A DNA stretch of 6,091 nucleotides. It comes from Candidatus Shapirobacteria bacterium UBA2283. GTDB taxonomy: Bacteria > Patescibacteriota > Microgenomatia > UBA12405. This document shows, in pieces, positions 1-6,090 of the stretch. Both the position numbers and the translations under genes were made by a program. The stretch spans positions 1 through 6,091 of the forward strand of contig DDWP01000008.1 of NCBI GenBank assembly GCA_002345725.1, written 5' to 3'. How positions within the stretch are numbered: position 1 is the first letter of the stretch; every line of letters begins with the position of its first letter. Under the pieces are notes generated by a model that saw only the letters and a program-made list of their open reading frames with translations, had not been told where the DNA came from and did not search any database.

Positions 1-1
1 G

Positions 2-75
2 CGGGTCCTATGGGATTCGAACCCACGATCTTCCGCGTGACAGGCGGATGTGCTAGACCGCTGCACCAAGGACCC
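2..75 (-). tRNA. tRNA-Asp (anticodon GTC)
   Basis: Read on the minus strand, this 74-nt stretch folds into a full cloverleaf. The acceptor stem GGGTCCT pairs with AGGACCC, and the D stem GTGC pairs with GCAC around a loop containing GG. The anticodon stem TCCGC/GCGGA encloses the loop CTGTCAC, giving anticodon GTC at 39-41. The variable loop has 5 nt. The T arm carries the loop TTCGAAT on a stem with one G-U pair. The discriminator base is G (position 2), the usual identity base of tRNA-Asp, followed by C at position 1. That C could begin an encoded CCA, but the window stops there. The tRNA inserts aspartate at GAC/GAT codons. It lies 65 bp downstream of the XRE-HAD gene on the same strand, so it could be read through from that gene or use its own promoter in the gap. 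Confidence 0.97.
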
Positions 76-78
76 TAG

Positions 79-106
79 TTATCAACGGCTTTGATAATAT
101 ATCAAA
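79..106. repeat. Two nested AT-rich inverted repeats upstream of tRNA-Asp
   Basis: TTATCAA (79-85) pairs with TTGATAA (91-97) around CGGCT. Overlapping it, TTTGATA (90-96) pairs with TATCAAA (100-106) around ATA. The two 7-bp stems share the same central arm and are mutually exclusive as RNA hairpins. A further TTGATAA copy lies at 130-136. The stems contain only A-T pairs and no U-run follows on the minus strand, so this is not a convincing intrinsic terminator. It could be a processing hairpin in the pre-tRNA leader or a binding site for a dimeric regulator. The repeats are directly visible; any function is inferred. Confidence 0.5.
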
Positions 107-108
107 AA

Positions 109-137
109 TTTATACTTTTATCTACAAGATTGATAAA
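109..137 (-). promoter_or_regulatory. Possible promoter for tRNA-Asp
   Basis: On the minus strand, TTTATC (132-137, weak -35) and TATAAA (109-114, -10) are 17 bp apart. They would start transcription near 102, about 27 nt before the mature tRNA. The -35 match is poor and the region is very AT-rich, so a chance match is quite possible. Read-through from the XRE-HAD gene is the alternative. Confidence 0.25.
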
Positions 138-140
138 TAC

Positions 141-1016
141 TTAATTACCATTAATCTGCTTTTCCAAAAACATATTTACCAACTTTTTGAATAAATTCTT
201 ATTATTTAGATACTGGTCAAAGATAATATGGTCAATACCTGCATTTTGAGCAAACTGAGAATCAACTTCTGAATCACCAAAGTAAATAAACTCCTTAGAA
301 TCAAGCCCTGATCTATTCATCAACTCCAAAAGTGAATACGGATTTGGTTTCTTAAAACCAGCATCGATACAAGAGACAACTTCATCAAAATAACCATAAA
401 TATTATTTGCTTCAAGTACCTTATTCATCAAATCTTTTTTTCTATTAGTACAAATATAAAGCTTTTTTCCACTAGACTTCAAAAACTCCAACATCTCCAC
501 TACTCCTTCAAATAGTTGCAGTCTATTAATATTCTTTTGCTGAATTACATTATCTTGTTTTAACAACTCAGGCACATCTGCCTTTAAGTCAATTTCTTTT
601 AAAATATGTTTATATAAATCTTCAATAGTTTGACCTTTAATATTGTCATGCAGCTGACAAACGAGATCAAAACTAACTGATGGATCGTGACTTGTTATCA
701 CTCTTGCGATAGTCTCTCCGCAAAATTGTCGTGCGTCCACCAAGGTATCATCCAAATCAAACACAAACGCATTTTTGAAGTTTGTATTTTTACTAGTACT
801 ATTAGTACTATCTTTCACATTTTCAAAAAATGCCGTCACCGGCTTCTTTAACACCTTAGATATCTTAATTAACTGAGGAATCGATATCTGACTAACACCA
901 AGTTCATACCTACTTACCATTATTTCTGTACACCCAAGATGTTTAGCCATCTCTTTTTGAGTCACCCCAATCTCCGACCTAAACTCCTTTAGCTTCTTTC
1001 CGATTTCATTCTCCAT
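141..1016 (-). CDS. XRE-family HTH regulator fused to a HAD-superfamily hydrolase
   Basis: This 291-aa protein (from the ATG at 1016) joins a DNA-binding domain to a phosphatase-like domain. Residues about 5-66 form an XRE/Cro helix-turn-helix, with a TQKEMAKHLG scaffold, a recognition helix around TEIMVSRYE and the usual FFEN end. A Ser/Thr/Asn-rich linker (about 68-80) follows, then a HAD domain. Motif I is DLDDT (nucleophile D87, acid/base D89), motif II is CTN (T190), motif III is KKPNP (K223) and motif IV is GDSEVD (D248, D252). The helical stretch between motifs I and II fits a C1 cap, as in phosphoglycolate phosphatase-like enzymes. Substrate and DNA target are unknown. A GTG at 1022 could add two residues, but a TATAAT at 1025-1030 would start RNA near 1018, favouring the ATG. 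No Shine-Dalgarno site is visible. It is divergent from lemA and precedes tRNA-Asp. Phosphatase activity and autoregulation are inferences. Confidence 0.9.
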   Translation of the reverse strand: MENEIGKKLKEFRSEIGVTQKEMAKHLGCTEIMVSRYELGVSQISIPQLIKISKVLKKPVTAFFENVKDSTNSTSKNTNFKNAFVFDLDDTLVDARQFCGETIARVITSHDPSVSFDLVCQLHDNIKGQTIEDLYKHILKEIDLKADVPELLKQDNVIQQKNINRLQLFEGVVEMLEFLKSSGKKLYICTNRKKDLMNKVLEANNIYGYFDEVVSCIDAGFKKPNPYSLLELMNRSGLDSKEFIYFGDSEVDSQFAQNAGIDHIIFDQYLNNKNLFKKLVNMFLEKQINGN

Positions 1017-1024
1017 AAGCACGG

Positions 1025-1054
1025 ATTATACATCAGAGTACTAGTTACAATCAA
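1025..1054 (-). promoter_or_regulatory. Promoter of the XRE-HAD gene
   Basis: On the minus strand, TTGATT (1049-1054) and a perfect TATAAT (1025-1030) are separated by 18 bp. The expected start is near 1018, only about 2 nt before the ATG at 1016, so the transcript should be leaderless or nearly so. This agrees with the missing Shine-Dalgarno site and argues against the GTG at 1022 as start codon. The -35 overlaps that of the divergent lemA promoter. Confidence 0.6.
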
Positions 1055-1074
1055 GCATATATAAATGTTATAAT
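1045..1074 (+). promoter_or_regulatory. Extended -10 promoter of lemA-htpX
   Basis: A perfect TATAAT (1069-1074) is preceded by TGT (1066-1068), giving an extended -10. A weak -35, TTACAA (1045-1050), lies 18 bp upstream. Transcription should start near 1081, leaving a leader of roughly 22 nt before the lemA ATG at 1103. The -35 shares 1049-1050 with the -35 of the opposite promoter. The small palindromes AGTACT (1037-1042) and ACTAGT (1040-1045) lie beside it and could be part of an operator, though they are short. Confidence 0.6.
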
Positions 1075-1102
1075 TTATAGATTAGTAATTAACCTTACAA
1101 AA

Positions 1103-1681
1103 ATGATTATTGCTCTAGCCATCGCTGCCATAATAGCTTTATATTTTATTACTTTTTATAACGGCTTAAAGACAACCCTCGTTCATATCACCGCGTCTAT
1201 TCAAGAAATCGGTAACCAACTAAAACGTCAATCAAATCTTATCCCTAACCTCGTGGAATCCGTTAAAGGATATATGAAACACGAAAAAGGAATCTTTGAC
1301 GAATTAACTGCTGCCAGAAAATTAATCGATAACGCCAAAGCAGGTGATTCCAGAAGTGTCGCTGCGGCTGAGGACTCGATCAACAATGTTTTGAAATCTC
1401 TTCATGTCATTGTTGAATCTAATCCTGAGATCAAAGCTTCAACTGTTGTCTCCGACATGATGCAAGAACTCCGAGATACTGCCGACAAAATTATGTATGC
1501 TCGTCGTACACTAATTGATTTAACTGCCGACTTTAACATCAAAATATCTACTGTTCCCGGTCTGTGGATCGCCCCAATCATGGGATTCACTCCTCAAAAA
1601 GGTTTTGACACTCCAACTTCCGGAGAACACCTAGAACTATCTGAAAGCGAGGCCTCTAATCCAAAAGTAGATCTAAACTAG
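1103..1681 (+). CDS. lemA: LemA family membrane-anchored protein
   Basis: This 192-aa protein has one N-terminal membrane segment (about residues 2-18, MIIALAIAAIIALYFITF) directly followed by YNGL. A long helical domain comes next. The family signature is clear: QLKRQSNLIPNLVESVKGYMKHE (residues 39-61) matches the LemA core of the form LkRR-DLIPNLV-VKgYa-HE, and FNIKISTVPGLWIAPIMGF (144-162) matches the conserved end. A polar, acidic tail of about 25 residues follows. Length is normal for the family. The region before the second motif reads ARRTLID, where many LemA proteins have a YN pair, a mild divergence. The molecular role of LemA is poorly defined; genes of this family often sit beside htpX-type proteases, as here, which suggests a shared envelope function. 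No Shine-Dalgarno site precedes the ATG, and no other start codon fits. It is the first gene of a likely lemA-htpX operon. Confidence 0.93.
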   Translation: MIIALAIAAIIALYFITFYNGLKTTLVHITASIQEIGNQLKRQSNLIPNLVESVKGYMKHEKGIFDELTAARKLIDNAKAGDSRSVAAAEDSINNVLKSLHVIVESNPEIKASTVVSDMMQELRDTADKIMYARRTLIDLTADFNIKISTVPGLWIAPIMGFTPQKGFDTPTSGEHLELSESEASNPKVDLN

Positions 1682-1688
1682 TTTTACT

Positions 1689-1720
1689 TCCCCCTTGTCA
1701 AAGGGGGATTGAGGGGGATT
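1689..1720. repeat. GC-rich hairpin repeat with duplicated GGGGGATT, between lemA and htpX
   Basis: TCCCCCTT (1689-1696) pairs perfectly with AAGGGGGA (1701-1708) around the loop GTCA. GGGGGATT then occurs twice in tandem, at 1703-1710 and 1713-1720, separated by GA. The element fills nearly the whole 43-bp gap and is strikingly richer in G/C than its surroundings. From memory, C5/G5 hairpins followed by a second GGGGGATT unit recur as dispersed intergenic repeats in diverse bacteria; I cannot verify copy number here. No U-run follows, so it is a poor intrinsic terminator. It may instead stabilise or attenuate the lemA-htpX mRNA. Confidence 0.7.
1711..1717 (+). promoter_or_regulatory. Ribosome binding site of htpX, embedded in the repeat
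   Basis: GAGGGGG contains GAGG, complementary to the anti-Shine-Dalgarno core. It ends 7 nt before the ATG at 1725 (10 nt when counted from GAGG). It overlaps too closely with the alternative TTG at 1719, so it favours the ATG. It is formed by the second G-run of the hairpin repeat. The first G-run is expected to be sequestered in the stem, leaving this one free. Confidence 0.55.
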
Positions 1721-1724
1721 GACT

Positions 1725-2594
1725 ATGCTCAACATCTACGAACAAATAAATCATAACAAATGGCAATCAGTACTAATTATTAGTATTTTTATCGGCTTCG
1801 TTGTATTTGCTGCCTACGCCATTGGCTATGCCTTTAATATTCGAGAACTCCTTCCCTTAGCTATAATCTTTTCTATTTTCTCCTCCGGTGCTAGCTATTT
1901 TTGGGGAGACAAGATAGTCCTTAGTCTTAACGGTGCTCGCCCTGCATCTAGAAAAGAATTCTTTGATTTTTATACTGTCACTGAAAACTTATCTCAAGTC
2001 GCCAAGATCCCTGTCCCCAAAATCTTTGTCATCGATTCACCCGCCATGAATGCTTTTGCTACTGGCCGCGATCCAAAAAACTCCGTCGTCTGTGCCACTA
2101 CCGGATTACTTTCCAAACTAAACCGTACTGAACTTGAAGGGGTTGTTGCCCACGAGTTGGCCCATATCAAAAACTACGACATTAGACTTATGACTATAGT
2201 GTCCATATTAGTAGGTACACTTTCTATCTTAATTAATATGTCTTGGCATGCCCGAAGTGGTAATAACGACAATAAGGGTAACAACGCTTTAATGATAGTC
2301 GGAATAATATTAATTATCTTTGCCCCATTAATAGCCCAGTTAATTCAACTAGCTATCTCCAGACGTCGTGAATATTTTGCTGATTCTTCTAGTGCCATGC
2401 TTACCAGGCAACCAAGCGGCCTTATATCCGCTCTAAAAAAACTTGACGCTGATAGCACCCCTCAAGAGTTCGCCTCTACTGCTACCGCTTCTCTATATAT
2501 CAGCAACCCCTTCAAAGGCAACAAACTTGCTTCAATGTTCTCTACTCACCCTCCAGTCGCCGACCGCATCAAAGCCCTCGAAGGAGCAATGTAA
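1725..2594 (+). CDS. htpX: HtpX-like M48 family zinc metalloprotease
   Basis: This 289-aa membrane protease has the usual HtpX length. HELAH (residues 143-147) is the HExxH zinc site, with H143 and H147 as ligands and E144 as catalytic base. EYFAD (216-220) supplies the third ligand, E216. Hydrophobic segments at about 15-36, 41-60, 155-174 and 189-210 give the four-pass HtpX layout, with the protease domain on the cytoplasmic side in known members. STHPPVADRIKAL near the C-terminus is another M48 hallmark. HtpX proteins degrade misfolded or damaged membrane proteins as part of envelope quality control. A TTG at 1719 could add two residues, but the spacing of the GAGGGGG ribosome site favours the ATG. 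It follows lemA by 43 bp on the same strand and probably shares its transcript. Nothing in the sequence suggests loss of function. Confidence 0.94.
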   Translation: MLNIYEQINHNKWQSVLIISIFIGFVVFAAYAIGYAFNIRELLPLAIIFSIFSSGASYFWGDKIVLSLNGARPASRKEFFDFYTVTENLSQVAKIPVPKIFVIDSPAMNAFATGRDPKNSVVCATTGLLSKLNRTELEGVVAHELAHIKNYDIRLMTIVSILVGTLSILINMSWHARSGNNDNKGNNALMIVGIILIIFAPLIAQLIQLAISRRREYFADSSSAMLTRQPSGLISALKKLDADSTPQEFASTATASLYISNPFKGNKLASMFSTHPPVADRIKALEGAM

Positions 2595-2638
2595 TAACCG
2601 CATTTTGTTAGTACATTTTAATTTGATCTACTTCATAA

Positions 2639-2666
2639 GACTTTAGACTTTTGACTTTTGACTTTA
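2639..2666. repeat. Four tandem GACTTTW heptamers upstream of dnaE
   Basis: Four exact 7-bp units run head to tail: GACTTTA, GACTTTT, GACTTTT, GACTTTA. They end 10 bp before the dnaE start codon and merge with the -10 box TATACT. Stop codons exclude an in-frame extension of dnaE into them. The array recreates TTGACT, a near-consensus -35 hexamer, twice, at 2644-2660 phases. Heptameric tandem repeats of this general kind are known from other bacteria (for example the STRR elements of cyanobacteria). Whether this one is dispersed in the genome cannot be judged here. Confidence 0.8.
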
Positions 2667-2670
2667 TACT
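2642..2670 (+). promoter_or_regulatory. Candidate leaderless promoter of dnaE
   Basis: TATACT (2665-2670) lies exactly 6 nt before the dnaE ATG, so transcription starting 7 nt after the -10 would begin on the A of the start codon. TTTAGA (2642-2647) is a 4/6 match to a -35 at 17-bp spacing and lies inside the heptamer array. No Shine-Dalgarno site is present. Transcription from the upstream lemA-htpX promoter may also contribute, since no terminator is visible after htpX. Confidence 0.5.
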
Positions 2671-2676
2671 ATTCAT

Positions 2677-5600
2677 ATGTCTTTTGTTCACCTACATGTT
2701 CATACCGAATACTCGCTTCTTGACGGACTAACCAAAATCAAAAAATTAGTCGGTACGGTCAAAGAAATGGGTATGAATGCTGTCGCCATCACCGATCATG
2801 GCAACATGTATGGTGCGGTTGAATTCTATAAAGCTTGTATCAAAGCCGAAATAAAACCAATCATCGGCTGTGAAGTCTACATGACCCAAGGTGACCGCAA
2901 AGACAAAACTTCCCAAAATAAAAAAGTAAATCATCTAATTCTTCTTGCTAAAAACAATACTGGCTATAAAAATTTAATGAAATTGGTCAGCCTCGGCCAT
3001 CTTGAAGGCTTTTACTACAAACCCCGTATCGATTGGGAACTCCTCGAGCAATATCATGAAGGTCTAATCTGTACTAGCGCCTGTCTTGCCGGTATTGTTC
3101 CTTCCCTTATTAATGACAATCAATACGAAAAAGCTCTAGAGAATGCCACCAGATTTCAAAAACTTTTTGGCGAAGACTATTACATTGAAATCCAACGACA
3201 CCCAGGTCTTAAAGAAATCGACACTGCCAATGAGGGTCTCATCAAAATCAGCCGAGAACTAGGTATCCCCCTTGTGGCCACCAACGATTCTCACTACATC
3301 AAAAAAGAAGATGCCTCAGCTCAAGACGTGCTAGTAATGATCAATACCCAGACCACTGTCAATTCTAGTAACCGCATGAGTATGGCCGACATTCCCGACT
3401 TTTATTTAAAATCTCCTGAAGAAATGGCCGCTCAGTTTGCCGACATTCCCGATGCTTTAGAAAATACTCAAAAAATAGCTGACAAGTGTAACGTTGAGAT
3501 TGAAATTGGCAAATGGTTCTTTCCCAAGTTTAAACTACCTGATGGAGTTACCCCAGAAGATAGACTCAGAGAGATTACCTACAAACAGGCAGAAGAGCAT
3601 TACGGCACCATAAGCCCCGAAGTCAAAGAACGACTTGATTTTGAATTAGATATTATCTGCCCTAAAGGATTTGCTGGCTACTTTTTAATCATGAGAGATT
3701 TCATTCAGTGGTGCGAAGAAAACAATACTGCCACCAACACCAGGGGATCGGCCGGGGGATCACTGGTCTCTTTTGTCCTTGGTATCGTCTCTGTAGATCC
3801 TTTGAATTATCAACTACCTTTTGAGCGTTTTTTGAATTGTGATCGCCCTTCACCTCCAGATATTGACCTTGATATCGCCGACGACAAACGCCAAGCCATG
3901 CTTTATCACATCAGCGAACAATACGGCAAAGAAGCCATGGCTCAGATTTGTACCTTTGGTCGAATGATGGCCCGTGGTGCTGTTCGTGACACTGCCCGAG
4001 TTCTAGGTTATGAATATGCCATCGGCGACCGTGTTTCTAAGATCATTCCTATGGGTAAACAAGGTTTTCCCATGTCCATCGACAAAGCTCTTGAAATTAC
4101 TCCCGAATTGAAACAACTCTACGACACCGATCCTGATACTAAAAAAATCCTTGACATGGCCCGCCAAATTGAAGGTTGTGCCCGCCACATATCAGTTCAT
4201 GCCTGTGCCATTGTCATTTCCCCAACTACTGTCAACGAATTTACCCCCACTCAAATTGAAAGTGGTGGCGATAAAATCATTACCCAATATGAAATGCACG
4301 CCGCCGAAGATGTTGGCTTAATTAAATACGATATCCTAGGTATTCGCAATCTCTCATTCTTGGGTCAATCAATTTTAAATGTTCGTAAAACTAGAGGTAT
4401 CGAGATTAACCTTCGTAAATTACCACTGGACGACAAAAAAACTTTTGAAATGTTATCAAAAGGCGATACCATGGGTGTTTTCCAGCTAGGTAGTGACGGT
4501 ATGACTAAATGGCTCAAGGAGTTGAAACCTAGTCGAGTTGAAGACTTGATGGTCATGGTCGCTCTTTATCGTCCTGGACCAATGGACAATATTTCTGCTT
4601 ATATTGATTGTAAATTTGGCCGTAAAAAACCAGTCTACCTCCATCCTAAGATGGAAGAGTTCCTAGGTAAAACTTATGGAGTCTTGGTTTACCAGGATGA
4701 TATTTTATTTACCGCCATCGAAATTGCCGGATACAACTGGACAACTGTCGACAAACTTAGAAAAGCTATTGGTAAAAAAATACCAGAAGAAATGGCTCTC
4801 CAGCATGAAATCTTTGTTAATGGTTGTGTCGAACATTCAGGAATGACCAAGGAAGGTGCCGAAGAGATTTGGGAACTTTTCGTCCCATTCCAAGGTTACG
4901 GTTTTAACAAAGCCCACGCCGCTTCTTACGGAATGCTCTCCTATCGTACTGGATATATGAAAGCCAACTATCCCGTAGAGTACATGTGTGCCTTACTCAC
5001 TGCGGAGGCTGACGATACTACTAAGGTTAGTGATGGTATCGAAGAGTGCCGACACTTAGGCATTATCGTCTCTGCTCCTGACATCAATCAATCCAATAAA
5101 GGTTTTGATATGGTTGAGAATGATAAATCACTCGACCACATGGCTATCCGAGTCGGTTTTGATGCTATTAAAAATGTTGGCGATGCCGCTATTGAGAACA
5201 TTCTTCACGAAAGAGAAGAAAATGGACCTTTCCATAGTTTCACTGACTTTTGTCTCCGAGTTCACGGTCAGAAAGTTAACAAACGAGTACTCGAAAGTCT
5301 AGTTAAAGTCGGAGCTTTTGATCAATTTGGTGAAAGAAATGCCATTCTGGCTGCCATTGATGATATTCGTAGTAAGAGCGAGAAGATAAATAGTAAAAAA
5401 AGTAGTGGACAAGGAGGACTCTTTGACTCATCAGACTCAGAACAAGAATATATTGCCCCAGTTGATACTTTGCCCCAAGTCGAACCAATGCCTGAAAAAG
5501 AAAAATTAGCTCAAGAAAAATTGCTTTTAGGTATTTACGTTACCGAGAACCCAATTTCTACCATGCTCAAAGATTTCCAAAATGCTTCTCTACCCCAAAT

Positions 5601-6090
5601 AGAAAGTATCTTTGGTAAAACAACCAACACTCCAGTAAAGTTTGTCGCTATTATCAGTAAGATAAAAATGATTCGTACTAAGAAAAGTAACGCCCAGATG
5701 GCTTTCGTAACCCTTGAAGATAGTAGTGGTCAAATAGAAGGAGTTATTTTCCCCAAAACTTATGAAACATACATTAATCTATTAACCGAAAATAAGGCTC
5801 TATATATAGAAGGAAAAGTTTCAATCCGAGAAGAAGAAACGTCTGTCATGATCGACCTAGTTAGCGATAAATTATCTAGCACTACCAAAACCTACGATTT
5901 TGTTATCGAAGTCCCCAAAAACACTTCCCAATCTCAACTTATGGACCTAAACAATCTTCTTAAGAAAAACCCCAACGGACATAAGGGTTTAATTGTCCTA
6001 CCCAACGGCAAAAACATAACCATCCCATATGGCGTAAATTACAACGCCGAACTCCAAGAACAAATCGACACTATCCTAACTTTAAATTAA
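2677..6090 (+). CDS. dnaE: DNA polymerase III alpha subunit (replicative polymerase)
   Basis: This complete 1137-aa protein is close to the usual DnaE length and copies the chromosome as the replisome's polymerase core. The N-terminal PHP domain (about 1-270) starts with FVHLHVHTEYSLLDG and retains a full metal-ligand set: H7, H9, D16, H41, E66, H86, C136, D204, H206. The C-family polymerase core has PDIDLD (D395, D397) and IKYDILGIRNL (D552) as the catalytic Asp triad. GSAGGSLVSF (357-366) and YRPGPM (631-636) are also conserved. A helix-hairpin-helix lies near 827-850 (IKNVGDAAI). QGGLF (912-916) matches the sliding-clamp-binding pattern QxxLF at its usual place before the OB fold (about 985-1065). 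A TGA at 2659 and the conserved N-terminus fix the ATG. The TAA ends one base before the window edge, so nothing can be said about what follows. Confidence 0.98.
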   Translation: MSFVHLHVHTEYSLLDGLTKIKKLVGTVKEMGMNAVAITDHGNMYGAVEFYKACIKAEIKPIIGCEVYMTQGDRKDKTSQNKKVNHLILLAKNNTGYKNLMKLVSLGHLEGFYYKPRIDWELLEQYHEGLICTSACLAGIVPSLINDNQYEKALENATRFQKLFGEDYYIEIQRHPGLKEIDTANEGLIKISRELGIPLVATNDSHYIKKEDASAQDVLVMINTQTTVNSSNRMSMADIPDFYLKSPEEMAAQFADIPDALENTQKIADKCNVEIEIGKWFFPKFKLPDGVTPEDRLREITYKQAEEHYGTISPEVKERLDFELDIICPKGFAGYFLIMRDFIQWCEENNTATNTRGSAGGSLVSFVLGIVSVDPLNYQLPFERFLNCDRPSPPDIDLDIADDKRQAMLYHISEQYGKEAMAQICTFGRMMARGAVRDTARVLGYEYAIGDRVSKIIPMGKQGFPMSIDKALEITPELKQLYDTDPDTKKILDMARQIEGCARHISVHACAIVISPTTVNEFTPTQIESGGDKIITQYEMHAAEDVGLIKYDILGIRNLSFLGQSILNVRKTRGIEINLRKLPLDDKKTFEMLSKGDTMGVFQLGSDGMTKWLKELKPSRVEDLMVMVALYRPGPMDNISAYIDCKFGRKKPVYLHPKMEEFLGKTYGVLVYQDDILFTAIEIAGYNWTTVDKLRKAIGKKIPEEMALQHEIFVNGCVEHSGMTKEGAEEIWELFVPFQGYGFNKAHAASYGMLSYRTGYMKANYPVEYMCALLTAEADDTTKVSDGIEECRHLGIIVSAPDINQSNKGFDMVENDKSLDHMAIRVGFDAIKNVGDAAIENILHEREENGPFHSFTDFCLRVHGQKVNKRVLESLVKVGAFDQFGERNAILAAIDDIRSKSEKINSKKSSGQGGLFDSSDSEQEYIAPVDTLPQVEPMPEKEKLAQEKLLLGIYVTENPISTMLKDFQNASLPQIESIFGKTTNTPVKFVAIISKIKMIRTKKSNAQMAFVTLEDSSGQIEGVIFPKTYETYINLLTENKALYIEGKVSIREEETSVMIDLVSDKLSSTTKTYDFVIEVPKNTSQSQLMDLNNLLKKNPNGHKGLIVLPNGKNITIPYGVNYNAELQEQIDTILTLN

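Noticed and set aside
79..97. Possible intrinsic terminator between the XRE-HAD gene and tRNA-Asp
   Set aside because: The stem is entirely A-T pairs and no U-run follows it on the minus strand.
780..815. Repeated TAGTACTAT-like units inside the XRE-HAD gene, similar to AGTACT in its promoter region
   Set aside because: They encode the Ser-Thr-Asn-rich linker (STNSTS) as repeated AGT ACT codons. The match to the promoter is only six bases and likely chance.
1689..1720. Intrinsic terminator after lemA
   Set aside because: The hairpin is strong but is followed by ATTGAGGGGGATT rather than a U-run, and the htpX start follows immediately in the same direction.
2595..2638. Search for a terminator or small gene between htpX and the heptamer array
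   Set aside because: No hairpin with a U-run and no plausible coding frame was seen; the stretch is plain AT-rich spacer.
2443..2646. Plus-strand open frame overlapping the end of htpX
   Set aside because: It has no family resemblance or ribosome site and lies out of frame over the well-conserved HtpX C-terminus, so it is a shadow frame.
3743..3765. Near-direct repeat of GGGGATC and GGGGGATC inside dnaE, resembling the GGGGGATT repeat upstream of htpX
   Set aside because: It encodes the conserved RGSAGGSLV segment of DnaE, so the repeated Gly-Ser codons explain it.
4003..5488. Several 60-65 codon open frames on both strands inside dnaE
   Set aside because: All overlap the continuous, conserved DnaE reading frame and show no start signals or recognisable domains.
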